Shown piece after piece: positions 45,301 through 55,224 of a DNA stretch of 64,000 nucleotides. Made by a program: the position numbers and the translations under genes. The stretch covers positions 9,147,501-9,211,500 of the forward strand of contig CM066736.1 in assembly GCA_033961575.1 (NCBI GenBank), given 5' to 3'. Source of the DNA: Aselliscus stoliczkanus (lineage: Eukaryota; Chordata; Mammalia; Chiroptera; Hipposideridae). Numbering within the stretch: position 1 is the stretch's first letter; every line of letters starts with the position of its first letter. The notes beneath the pieces were generated by a model that was not told where the DNA came from, did not search any database, and was given only the letters and a program-made list of their open reading frames with translations.

Positions 45301-45584
45301 TTCCCATTGCCCTCATTGGTGGCTTGGCTGCTGTGCTGGCCTGTCTCTTTCTAAACCATAAGAGCCATAAAAAAGCAAGCTGCAGAATCAGCAAGCCTGG
45401 TGTACATCCCTCCACCATCGAACACACGTGCGATCTCTTACAGTCTACTTACCCTCTCTGTGCCTCAGGTTCCTCATATGTAAAATGGGAATACACACAT
45501 TCAACCTCACAAGATTCTGAGAAGGATCAAAAAGCAAAGCACATAGAGATATGAAGAGGATTGTGCCTGGAACAGGGGCCTCTC

Positions 45585-45735
45585 TTTCCCTCCCTCCCTC
45601 CCTCCCTCCCTCCCTCCCTCCCTCCCTCCCTCCCTCCCATCCCCCCTTCCGTCCGACCGTCCTTCCGTCCTTCCGTCCTTCCGTCCGTCCTTCCGTCCCT
45701 CCTTCCCTCCCTTCCTTCCTTCCACCCATCTCCTC
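45585..45735. repeat. (TCCC)n / (TCCG)n / (TTCC)n compound tetranucleotide tract
   Basis: About 14 TCCC units give way at about 45650 to TCCG/TTCCGTCC units, then TCCC/TTCC. Four overlapping frames on both strands translate it as Pro-Ser or Gly-Arg-Lys repeats, typical low-complexity artefacts. Confidence 0.95.
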
Positions 45736-45999
45736 TTCTCCACCTTTCTTCCTGTGTCTATGGTCCTGATCTCCTTGATTGCCTATTTTGGACTGCAAGG
45801 GCACCCCATGAACTTGAGGACACCTCTTGTGACTCAGGTCCCCACCACCCCTCAGCACAGAGCTGACACGTTCTCCCGGACTTAACTCTGAACACCCTTA
45901 GGACCCAGCTGGTCCCAGAGCCCGGGACCCCTCTCCACTTCCGGTTTCCGGTTTCCGCTGGGGCCTCTGCTGACTCCCTCGCTCTCTTCTGGAGTCTTC

Positions 46000-46440
46000 T
46001 GGGTTTCCTCTGGCCATCCTTCCCCTCCCCTCTGGTCACTCTCTGGCTGCTGATGTCCCTGCTGCATCTTTCTTGGCCCTGCTGTCCTTCTCATCGTACA
46101 GATGGCAGTGGGTGATTCTCACCACTCTCCTTACCATCTGTGCTGGGGGCTTTCTGTCGGCCCCTCCAGACCTACTCTGTGCCTGGGAAGCTGGAGGCAC
46201 CGGTGGGCTCCCTTGCCCCCTGGCTTCAGACTGGGAGGCGCCAGCAGGAGACTGCAGGGTGGGGTGTTCATTCCTGTGCCCTTCCTGCTGGCTACGGGCT
46301 GGCTGTACCCCTCTTATGGGCGAGCCCTCTTCCTTGGTCATAGCTCTTGTCAAATCCTCGTAATCACGGGCCCCCACGCCACCCTCCGCCCCCACCTTGC
46401 TCTTTCAGGCCTCAGGGTGGTGCTATGGTCAGTTTGATGT
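46000..46440 (+). repeat. Old interspersed repeat, family unassigned
   Basis: 'ctctgtgcctgggaagctgg', 'gactgggaggcgccagcagg' and 'ctttcaggcctcagggtggt' show the same phrase order as 49210-49600 and 58240-58710. Overlapping frames on both strands here (up to 119 codons) are not supported as genes. Confidence 0.5.
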
Positions 46441-46659
46441 GTCAACCTGGCTAGGCGACAGTAGCCAGTTATCCAATCACACACTCATTTGCACAGGCAC
46501 AGAGAAGGAACACGCACAGCTGGTAGATTTGGCGGGAAAACGGCACTGACAGGGATGGAAGGGAGGCTGAGCAGAGTTACTAGTCCCAAGGGTAGCTGTT
46601 GGAAAACAATGGTGGCAATGCCAGCTGGGAGGCAAAGGGCAAGATGATGGAGGCTCTAA

Positions 46660-46815
46660 GAAGTGAGGAGGAGTCATGGTTAAGAGCAAAACCTGTGGAG
46701 TCAGACCAGGGTTCAAATCCTGCCTCTACCATTTGGAAACCATTTGACCTTGAACAAGTCACTTCATCCTTTGTGGCCTCACTTTCCTCATCTGTAAAAT
46801 GGAGATCATGAAAAT
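46660..46815 (+). repeat. MIR SINE 5' and core
   Basis: 'tcatggttaagagcaaaacc', 'gtcagaccagggttcaaatc' and 'ctcatctgtaaaatggagat' in MIR order. A 3' MIR-like end lies at 47000-47125 ('tataataggtgctcaataaa'). Confidence 0.85.
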
Positions 46816-47129
46816 TAAGCTTCAGAGCCCCTCACTCTCACAGGCACCTACAGGACTCTGGAAAGGGACGCTAGTGATGTTTTCACAGGGTCATATTATT
46901 TTGCAAAAATGGTAATTTCATACATTTTTTAAAGAGGACCCCCTAATTGAATAAGTTTCAAGTTCCATAAAACCTACATCGTCTTCCCCATCCACCACCA
47001 GCCTACCTGTCTATCTTCTAGGGTTCCCAGGGGGTTAAATAGAACCATGTGTCTGAAGTCCTTAGCACAGAGCTTGTCATATAATAGGTGCTCAATAAAT
47101 GTTAGCCATTGTGATAATAATTACCCCAT

Positions 47130-48305
47130 TGTCATTGCATCTGCCAAGGTATTTGGAGGCAAATGAGAGAATCTGATTCCACCTAACTTGAGAAGAAAAG
47201 GTGTTATTGGAAGAATTTCTGGCAACACCTAGAATCTGCTAGAAGGCTGCAGAACGAGGCCTTAGGAGATGGGCAGCAGCAAGAGGTTGTATCTGGACAG
47301 TAAATGGGATCCTGTCTCTCATCTCTGCATTCCCTTTTATGAGTTTACGTTCCCCCACTCTGAAAAGGAGTGTTCCCATCTTTGCAGATAAGACAAATAG
47401 GCCTGCCTTAAATATTTCTATTACTTAAAAGTTCATAAATCTATTGGTTTAAAACTGTCAGCACGATGGGAAAATCCTGAGACGGAGCCACGCTTATCAC
47501 CAGGCGAGGAATTTGCCCACAGCGGGGGCAGGATGCTGAGTGAAGGATGGTGGCAGTGCCCAGAAACGAACCACCTCCTGGAGCCCCACCCACGACTCTT
47601 ACCCTCCCAAGAAACGTTTTAAAACCTGACCTGCAGAGCCACATGTCACATGAGGCATTGATCTCGCCCACTGTAAGCTTCCCTCACCAATTCCAGAGTC
47701 CTCTGTCAGGCATGAGGTGACATCAGGGAGAGATGTCCACCCACCCGCCCAAACCAGAGTGACCTTGTCTTTGGGAAATAAGACATTCTTTCCACTTGCC
47801 ACTCGTTCTTGGCAGAGTGCTGGGAAATGACTCAAACGAGAAATGAAGGGGCTTGGGTTCCAGGTTATGATGTACTAGAAATGTTTAGCAACTACTCTCT
47901 TGTGTGTTGAGGGTGATGTGGGGAGGGGGGAGCCCTGTTGTGTAGCATTTGCTGGCTTCCATGTTGTAAATACTGCCACCATGGCCGACAGTTAGGAGGA
48001 GATGCTAAGCAGCACCCCGTTGTATAGGATTTCCACCACACCGCTTCAACAGGTATAAATTACCTCAAGAACAGAGGAAGTGATTGGTTTTGAGCATTTA
48101 TTACCTTTGTTTTTAGCATAATTTATTTACTTGTAAAGGTATATAATTTAATTTTTAATAATGGCTGCATTTAACCAGGGGTTCACAAAAGTCCGAAAAA
48201 TTTAACAGTGGGTTGTTGCAAATTGGTGCCAGTCCAGCTCAACACTGGTTCCAGGCTCCCCTTTGGGATGCAAGTTTGAACACCAGCACAACTTATTTAG
48301 TTTAA
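47130..48305. other. Unassigned non-coding stretch
   Basis: 47190-47330 has the look of an old repeat ('tagaaggctgcagaacgagg') that I cannot name. No gene supported. Confidence 0.35.
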
Positions 48306-48309
48306 GAAG

Positions 48310-48545
48310 AGAAACTTCTTCTCAGAGCTTGCTATATACGTCAGGCACTCTTCAAAGCTCTCGATTTGATCTTTGCGAGAACCCTCTGAGACACCATTAG
48401 CACCCGCTGTTTACAGATGCGGGGGACTGAGGCACAGAAAGGCCATGGGACTTGTCCGAGATCCCACAGCTGGTAAAAGCGGCAGGCTGGAATTTGAACC
48501 TAGGCCATCCAACGGCTCTAGCTGTTCTAACCACTGCCCCACACT
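48310..48545 (-). repeat. MIR SINE, antisense
   Basis: 'tcaggcactcttcaaagctc', 'actgaggcacagaaaggcca' and 'ggctggaatttgaacctagg' are reverse MIR. Confidence 0.85.
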
Positions 48546-48659
48546 GCCTCTCTAGGCTGCTGAGCCCACAGCCTCAGTCTCTGCCTGCAAACTACAGATG
48601 CTATTGTGGGTCTCCTGGGGGTGGTTGTGAGGCTATGAAGATGAAATGAGCTAATGCCA

Positions 48660-49205
48660 GGGACCATTTGGCACATCACGTGGCACACGGAAGCAAGCAG
48701 GAACAGCAGCCGCTGCGAACAAGCAAAGCAAAGGGCTCCAGAAATTCCTTCTCTGCAGGCATTGGGTGGGTGAGGGCGGCAGTGCTGTCGGAGCCCAGGC
48801 TGAAGGCTGGACAACGTACCATCAACCGACTGAAGAACACCAATGGATCACCAGCTGTCATTCTATTATTACCCAGGCTTCAGGCACCCAACCTCTTATC
48901 TGCATCCACTCGGCGAAAATATGCTCTCTCCCCGCAGAGAAACCTGGGCGCACAGCACTGGCGGATTTGTAAGATGAAGCCCAAGTTTGAAACTGCCAAA
49001 CGTTTCCGAATCCTGCCATCCGACCCACTGGGGGTCATGAGACCCAGCCTGCCGCCAGCCAGCCTCCTGGGGTTTGCCTTTGAGAAGAATGGGCTAATTC
49101 CTCCACTAGGAGCTGTCACACACCGTTTGCAAAGAACCAGGCTGGGGTACAAGCATTGGGACCAAGGGTGCCTCCCAGTTGTCCTGGCTGGAAAGTCTCC
49201 ATTTA
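48660..49205. other. Repeat-poor stretch with the longest open frame in the window
   Basis: A 189-codon plus frame (48668-49237) overlaps minus-strand frames over nearly its full length. The translation shows no domain that I recognise, and it runs into the old repeat at 49210. A pyrimidine tract and AG occur near 48932-48939, but I see no convincing donor. Probably non-coding. Confidence 0.3.
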
Positions 49206-49209
49206 CCAT

Positions 49210-49600
49210 CTACCTTTCTTTGCTGTCTGTGCTTTGAGAGGCTGTGCCCCAAATCCAGGCTCCTTTGGTCCCCTGGCTTCCTGTTGGGCCTTGCCAACGG
49301 GAGACCAACATGAGAGGGTGGGAGGAGGGAGACAGACGCATTTACTCCCCTGGGTCCTTCCACGCCAGCCCTCCCTGGGCTTGGCAGTAGCTGCATTCCT
49401 TTCCCAAAGGCTGCCGCTTCTTCCAGGCAGCATGGAAACCTTGATATCCCCTGCCCCATCAGGTCTGAAGGTGGCAATGGTTTCCCCACCCTTGCTAGCC
49501 TCAGGGGTTCTCCACCATCTCTATTATTTCCCTTAAGCCACCCCACACCTTTGTAAATAACCCCATCATTCAACTCTCTTTAAACCCTGCTGAGTGTGCA
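49210..49600 (+). repeat. Old interspersed repeat, family unassigned
   Basis: 'gtcccctggcttcctgttgg', 'gccttgccaacgggagacca' and 'ccacacctttgtaaataacc' give a fuller copy of the family at 15880, 46000 and 58240. Confidence 0.55.
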
Positions 49601-49721
49601 TCTATTCCCTGCCAGGCTATCAAACCCCTTCTCTGCACCTCAGTTTCCCCATCCATGAAATGGGTCCTCTCCTTCCCCATCCGCCTGGCAGAGGTTGCCT
49701 CGAGGGCAAAACGAAACCTAA

Positions 49722-49848
49722 GGGCCGGCCGAGTGGCGCAGTGGTTAAGCGCTGGCTTGGGAAGCCAGCGGCCCTGGTTCGGGTCCCACATATGAGGGCC
49801 AGTGACACTGCCCTCAAAAAAAACAAAAAACAAAACAAAACAAAAAAA
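49722..49848 (+). mobile_element. Short-form tRNA-derived SINE
   Basis: 'gggccggccgagtggcgcag' with A-box TGGCGCAGTGG (49734-49744), ending 'cactgccctc' and then A-rich (CAAAA)n. The anticodon-arm analogue CTGGC-TTGGGAA-GCCAG is intact. The target duplication is weak. Confidence 0.9.
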
Positions 49849-50099
49849 CTAAATAGAATCCTTCTCTGGGGAATGCAAAAGCTCAATGTGCCACCCAGGA
49901 GCCAGGCATTCGTGTTATTAATAAAAGCCAGATAGGTCTCTTCAACTTGCCTCGGCCTCCCTCCTCCGAGTCCCCTCCCCTCCCACGCCCCCTGACCTCC
50001 CGCTCCACAGCTCCGCCTGGATGACCCCCTCCCCTCGCTGATGTTCCCACTAAAGCCATCTTCCCTTCCCCCCGCTGGCCCTGCCCCTCCATGTCTGCC

Positions 50100-50430
50100 G
50101 AGGGATGAAGCGCCCAGCTAATATAAGCGTGTTTACATTAAAATATAAGGACAATTACACCAGCCAATCTAATAGTCAGCTCTGTATATGTTACCAAGTA
50201 CTTAGGGCTCTCTTTTGGAAAGCCATTATGCCCATGTGATCCCCCTCAAAGCCTTTCTTGAGGATTTTGTTTTGACAGGAGGGCATTAAGGGGTTGAAAC
50301 TGATAGCATAAGCACACCACTTACACACTTTGATCCAATCGGCCCATACTTCTCCTAGAGAAAGTCTTGTATATATTAGGAAGGAAATTAATTTTATGGC
50401 TGCTGTGGCTTTGCTGGTTAATGGCCAGCA
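50100..50430. promoter_or_regulatory. Repeat-free AT-rich block, candidate conserved enhancer
   Basis: About 330 bases with no recognised repeat, following a C-rich flank. Contains a forkhead core TGTTTAC (50130-50136), 'cagctaatataagcg' and 'ggaaattaattttatggc' (homeodomain-like), and 'tttgatccaatcggccc'. Enhancer identity is inferred. Confidence 0.3.
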
Positions 50431-50434
50431 AAGA

Positions 50435-51090
50435 CTAGCGGTGGGAGGTGGGCTCACCGCTCTCCTCCCAGGCTCACTGTCCCTGGTCAGGACACGCCAC
50501 AGGAGAGGGCCATCCACGGGCACTAGTCAGTGACAGCCTGGGACGTTACAGGACATGAGGCGAGGTGGCTGCAGCCTGTTCCTTCTGACCTCGCCTCTCA
50601 CCAGGGTTGTCACAGCCGAAATGTATGGATGAACATCTGGCCCAATCCCAGAGCACATGTCACAAGCTATCGGCATTGGAGGAAATTCAAATGCCATAAT
50701 TTGAAAGGCCTAAGACAGTGAAGTGGCATCGTACATTTACGTGTATTAGGAAACAAAGCTAAAGAGAAGCAAAGAATAGTAAATAGTCTGGGTGGCCTCT
50801 TCGAGTCTCAGTTTCCTCATCGGCCCACCATTTAGCTTAATGAGCCCTTGCCCCAAAGTGGGCATAAGAAGGTGCCGGATGGGAACAGGGTCTCCTGGGT
50901 GCTTCGCGGTTCCTGTGTGCTGAGGGGGATTCTAGAGATTATGTTGATAATGTTTTGTACGACATGCCCCCAGCCTGTCATTTCATCTGGCCCCTTCGAA
51001 TGAAGAAATACCAAACGGTATCTCTGTGTAAAGGAGTAGTTCGGAGCTGCGTGGTTTTTTGCATTTCCCATGGACTTTACAACTTAACTT
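50435..51090. other. Unassigned non-coding stretch
   Basis: No gene or clear repeat. Short frames on both strands only. Confidence 0.35.
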
Positions 51091-51110
51091 CCCCACAAAA
51101 GGTAACTCTT

Positions 51111-51225
51111 CGTTTTTTGTTTTTTTTTTGAGGGCGGTGTCACTGGCCTTCATATGTGGGATCCGAACTGGGGCCGCTGGCTTCCTAAGCCAGCGCTTAA
51201 CCACTGCGCCACTCGGCCGGCCCCG
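51111..51225 (-). mobile_element. Short-form tRNA-derived SINE with perfect 13-base duplication
   Basis: On the minus strand the same head and 'cactgccctc' end plus poly-A as at 49722. AAAGGTAACTCTT is repeated exactly at 51098-51110 and 51226-51238. Confidence 0.95.
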
Positions 51226-51639
51226 AAAGGTAACTCTTTGTACTTTAAAAAAAGAAATTCAAATAAAATTTTTTTTTAATATGAAAATCATCATTAACAT
51301 CACCATCAGATAGGGATTGGGGAGTGGATGGAGGAATGGACGAAACAGCATTACAGAGGTTGATAATTGTTAAAGCCAGGCGATAGGCATTTGGGGAGAC
51401 ATTATAAACCTGGAGGCTCATCATATAATGAACAACCTCATTTCCATTCTCTTGAGTTCTAGAATGCTGACTGGAGAGGGGGAGAAAAGGGCAGAAGAGA
51501 TGTCTTATGACAGGAATTGAGCATATCCCCACAGTATGTATTGTATGTAAAAATGTCAGCCATTACAAGTGTTTGGGGTGCTTTTGTTCCTATATTTTCT
51601 GGTGCACTAAAGGAGTAGGCATAGCAGGGCAAGGCATGA

Positions 51640-51820
51640 ATTTTGCAGTCAAATGACCAGTGTTCAGACCCTAGTTCTCTCACTGAAGGACCCTTGGCAA
51701 ACGGCTAGGCCCCTTTGAGTCTCAGTTTCTCCATCTGCAAAATAGGGGTAATCATGACATGACAGGATGACATAATAACAGCACAGGTAAAAGGCCCGGT
51801 ACTTGGTAAGTGACAGCTGT
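51640..51820 (+). repeat. MIR SINE
   Basis: 'ttgcagtcaaatgaccagtg', 'ctcagtttctccatctgcaa' and 'cccggtacttggtaagtgac' in MIR order. Confidence 0.85.
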
Positions 51821-51889
51821 GGTCCTTGTGTGTAAGCTTGGCCCACTCAGCTGTGCTCTCCTTTTTCTAATGACAACACTCTGTGATTT

Positions 51890-52205
51890 TCCTCTGGGCA
51901 ACTGCCCTTTCTTTCACTTTCTCTGTCTGTGTAACTTAGATGCTGTTAGATGCTGTTGGCTCTACCCCCACCCCCACCCCCAGCCACAGAAATGAGCATG
52001 TGACTCGGGATGACCAATCACAGCCCCTTCCTGCCTTAGGGATTGATTTGCAGATGTCAGGTGACCCTATCAGAGCCAGTGGGACAGATGCATCGGAATC
52101 ATTTGCTGGGTCTTTTCATGGCAACGCATGCTCTTTTAATGTGTTGCAAGTGAGCATGTAAGCCTAGAGTTGCCATCAGCCACCACCTCGGGAAAGCCTA
52201 GACAG
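51890..52205 (+). repeat. Old LTR-like repeat, unassigned
   Basis: 'gagcatgtgactcgggatga', 'ccaatcacagccccttcctg' and 'gcatgtaagcctagagttgc' belong to an ancient repeat that I recognise by phrase but cannot name. Includes a short (CCCCA)n run at about 51965-51981. Confidence 0.45.
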
Positions 52206-52361
52206 AGGGAGAGACCCACCCAGTCCCTGGTTCATGCTATTGCTCAATCCACTAGATGTTTCAGCGACATTAGCCAATTAATTGCCCTTGGGGCTTAAGC
52301 CAGGTTCAAGCTTTCTGTGATTTGCAATGGAAAATTCTAATGGATACCATTACCATTGCCG

Positions 52362-52367
52362 TTATTA

Positions 52368-52410
<43 letters not shown>

Positions 52411-52420
52411 CATTATTATC
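52362..52420. repeat. (ATT)n microsatellite
   Basis: About 19 near-perfect ATT units with few interruptions. Confidence 0.95.
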
Positions 52421-52844
52421 ACTTGTCAGTTAGACTAGCCTGTTTTTGTAACTATCATATGAAACGTCTTTCTGAGAGGATGCTCTGTGAGCTGTGATTC
52501 TAAGATGGTCTTATTCACCCAGCTTTGTAATTTGTATTGTTTGCAGTGTTTCTTGTCATCAGTTATCATTGCTACACATGGGTGAGCATAAGGACTCTGG
52601 TATAACACAGGTGAAGAGGAAGGAGAGACAATATCCTGCCAGACAGATTCTTCCAATGCTCAGCTCCTTCGCAGAACCCCTAATACATGACCAGTGGAGT
52701 TACAAGCCCAAATACTCCCCAACCCACTGTGAGACAGGCACGGGAGCCTCATGATGCTGAAATTTCAACAAGGCAACAAAAGAGGTAAGAAGTCCTTGAC
52801 CAGTTTGTGCTGCAAGAGACTTGAACCTCATCTTGAACCCACAT

Positions 52845-53440
52845 CCTAATTATCTGTTGCTGCTAACAAATCACCCCCAAATTAATGGTGTCAAACAACA
52901 ATCATTGCATTAGGGTCACAGGATCTGTGGGTCAAGAATTCAGACAGGATACAGTCGGGGTGACTTATCTCTGCTCCACCATATCTGAAGCTTCAGCTCG
53001 GGAGACAAATGACTAATGGGGACTTGAACAGCTGGCATCGTCTGGAAGCTTTTAAATGATGGCTAGTGCCTAGGCGGGGATGCCTGGGATGCTAGGCTTA
53101 GCTGGGACTGTCAACCAGAGTGCCACCATGTGGCCTCTCCATGAAGCGTGGGCTTCTCCCAGCATGGCAGCTGGGTTCCAGGAGGGAACGCCCAGAGAGG
53201 AGGCATTCCAAGAGAATGAGGTGAAGCTGTGTGACCTTTTCGGACTCAGAAATTGTGCAGTGTCACTTTTGCCACATGGCATTGGTTCTGAATGGGTCAT
53301 TAACGACGTCCAGGTTCAAAGGAAAGGGAACGAGATGCCACCTCTTGGTGGGAGGGTAGCAAGGTAACACTGCAGGAGAACCCAATGGACAAGAGGTATC
53401 ATTGCAGGCATCCCTGGAAAAGACCATCTACAATGGCCAA
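52845..53440 (-). mobile_element. MLT1-type LTR, solo, near full length
   Basis: 'ctaattatctgttgctgcta', 'acaaatcacccccaaattaa', 'ggatctgtgggtcaagaatt' and 'catggcagctgggttccagg' follow an MLT1 LTR in reverse. The 95-codon plus frame here (53080-53367) lies wholly within the LTR. Confidence 0.8.
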
Positions 53441-53469
53441 CAGGTACTCCCACCATACCTGGGGTAGAC

Positions 53470-53710
53470 ATAATAGCCAACCTTAACTGAGAATTTCTGT
53501 CTAGCGCTCTGCTCAGCAGTTTATATGCTTGATCGCATTTCATTGTCACCCCAACTCTGTGAGGCAGCTTTATGCTCTTATAACAGTGAAGGAAACCGAG
53601 GCTCAGAGAGGGCCAGGGACCTGCCCAAAGTCACCCAGCTAGCAAGTGGAGGAGCTGAGACTTGAACCCAGGCCTGCGTGAGTCTAGCCTCACTCTTCAT
53701 GCCGTGCTGT
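53470..53710 (-). repeat. MIR SINE, antisense
   Basis: 'gaggctcagagagggccagg', 'cccaaagtcacccagctagc' and 'gacttgaacccaggcctgcg' form a clear reverse MIR. Confidence 0.9.
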
Positions 53711-53824
53711 TTTGCCTACAACTTCCTTTTTCCTTTTCAAACCTGTCCCCACTCTGCTTGGTCTTGAGAAATTCTTCTGATTTTCTAGGAAAGTTCTGCT
53801 CTTCCCCACCCCCACCCCCGCGAT

Positions 53825-53950
53825 CTCATCAAAATGCATAGAGGTTAAGAGTATAATCTCTACTTTCAGAAGCAAAGCAGGGACTAATACCCCATTTAAA
53901 AGATGGGGAAACCAAAGCTTAGAGAGGGAAAGTAATTTGCCAAGGTCACA
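53825..53950 (-). repeat. MIR SINE, antisense
   Basis: 'ccatttaaaagatggggaaa' and 'ttagagagggaaagtaattt' are reverse MIR. The SINE at 53969 was inserted immediately past its core. Confidence 0.75.
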
Positions 53951-53968
53951 CTGAAGGCCCCTGCTTTA

Positions 53969-54077
53969 TATGTTTGTTTGTTTTTTGAGGGTAGTGTCAC
54001 TGGCCCTCATGTGGGACCCGAACCGGGGCCGCTAGCTTCCTACGCCAGCGCTTAACCACTGCGCCACTCGGCCGGCC
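53969..54077 (-). mobile_element. Short-form tRNA-derived SINE with perfect 18-base duplication
   Basis: Minus-strand copy of the GGCCGGCCGAGTGG SINE, flanked by CTGAAGGCCCCTGCTTTA exactly repeated at 53951-53968 and 54078-54095. The intact duplication points to a relatively recent insertion. Confidence 0.95.
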
Positions 54078-54099
54078 CTGAAGGCCCCTGCTTTAAATG

Positions 54100-54700
54100 A
54101 CCAATCAGTTCATGGACTGCCTATCACCCTTGAACAGTACTTAGTGTGTGATATATGCAATATATGAGGGGAGGGTTCCTAAAGCCCCTGTTTGCCTCAC
54201 TATGACCAGTCCTCTTCTACCCCTTGTCCCTTTTGAGGGTTCCCTGGGTCCCCAGTCGGCTTGCTCCCAGGGTTGTCAGGAACATAAATGATGGGTTTCC
54301 TCAGCCTTTCCCATCTCTACCCAATCTCCCTTGCTCTTCCCCACACCAGCCTCAGCCTCCCAAGCTATCTCGTCCCCTCCCCAGTGGGGGATTATGGCAC
54401 ATTCAAGAGAGTGTCCAGCCCTGAGAAATGTTTATACTAGAGATTAGCATTTATCTCTATACTTTCAACCTCTCTCCCCATGCTCAGTGCTGCTGTCTGC
54501 ATCGAAGAAAGAGGGATGGCCCCCCAGAGATGAAAGCCAGCCAGGCTGGGGCCACCTCCATTGCATTTGGGTCCACTGAACCCCCTTTCCCCATCATCTT
54601 TGGGTTCAGTTCTCTTATACTGTTCTCATTCAATCTCTGAAAATCCAGGGGTTTCTGGATAAAAGCCAGAGCCTCCCTAAAAATGTAAATCTAGGAATTG
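54100..54700. other. Unassigned non-coding stretch
   Basis: No gene. C-rich segments occur around 54330-54390. Confidence 0.35.
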
Positions 54701-54704
54701 GGCT

Positions 54705-54835
54705 CTCACCAGACACCAGGTCTGCTGGCGCCATGATCTTGGACTTCCAGGCTCCAGAACTATGGGAAATGTTGGTTGTTTATAAGCTGCCCAGTTTATG
54801 GCCTTTTGTTATAGCAGCCCAAATGGACTAGGACA
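54705..54835 (+). mobile_element. MLT1 LTR 3' part
   Basis: 'ctctcaccagacaccaggtc', 'ggcgccatgatcttggactt' and 'tgttatagcagcccaaatgg', ending 'actaggaca', match the 3' end of an MLT1 LTR. Confidence 0.9.
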
Positions 54836-55029
54836 TCATGCCACATGGTGAGCACCATCTTCATGCCAGGCACGGTGCCAAATGCAGTTTCACATGGTGT
54901 CTTTACGATCATAACAATGGGAATGCTGTCACCATGCCTTTGTACAGGAGAAAAGGCCAATTGCCAGAGGCTACCCTCTGAGTTGGTTGTAGAGTGTGGC
55001 TTTAGAGGCTGGGCCTCCCCGTCTCCTCA

Positions 55030-55220
55030 GCTGCCAAGCCAGTGATACCCCAAGTGCGGTCTCCAGAGCAGTAGCACTGGGAACCTGTAAGAAATGCTTA
55101 TTGGTGGGCCCCTCCCCAGGCCTGCTGAGTCCAAAATTCTGGGAATGGGGCCAGCGATCTGTTTAACAAGCTGTTTGTGTGATTCTGCTGATTGGAAGTT
55201 AGGGAGCCCCTCTTCTAGTC
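55030..55220 (+). mobile_element. MER20 hAT relic
   Basis: 'agtgcggtctccagagcagt', 'ctgctgagtccaaaattctg' and 'ggaatggggccagcgatctg' match MER20. Confidence 0.85.
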
Positions 55221-55224
55221 TAGG

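Noticed and set aside
45445..45866. Gly-Arg-Lys or Pro-Ser repeat proteins on both strands
   Set aside because: Direct translation of a tetranucleotide microsatellite.
48668..49237. Longest open frame, 189 codons, plus strand
   Set aside because: Nearly the whole length is also open on the minus strand, no domain is recognisable, and its 3' end enters an old repeat.
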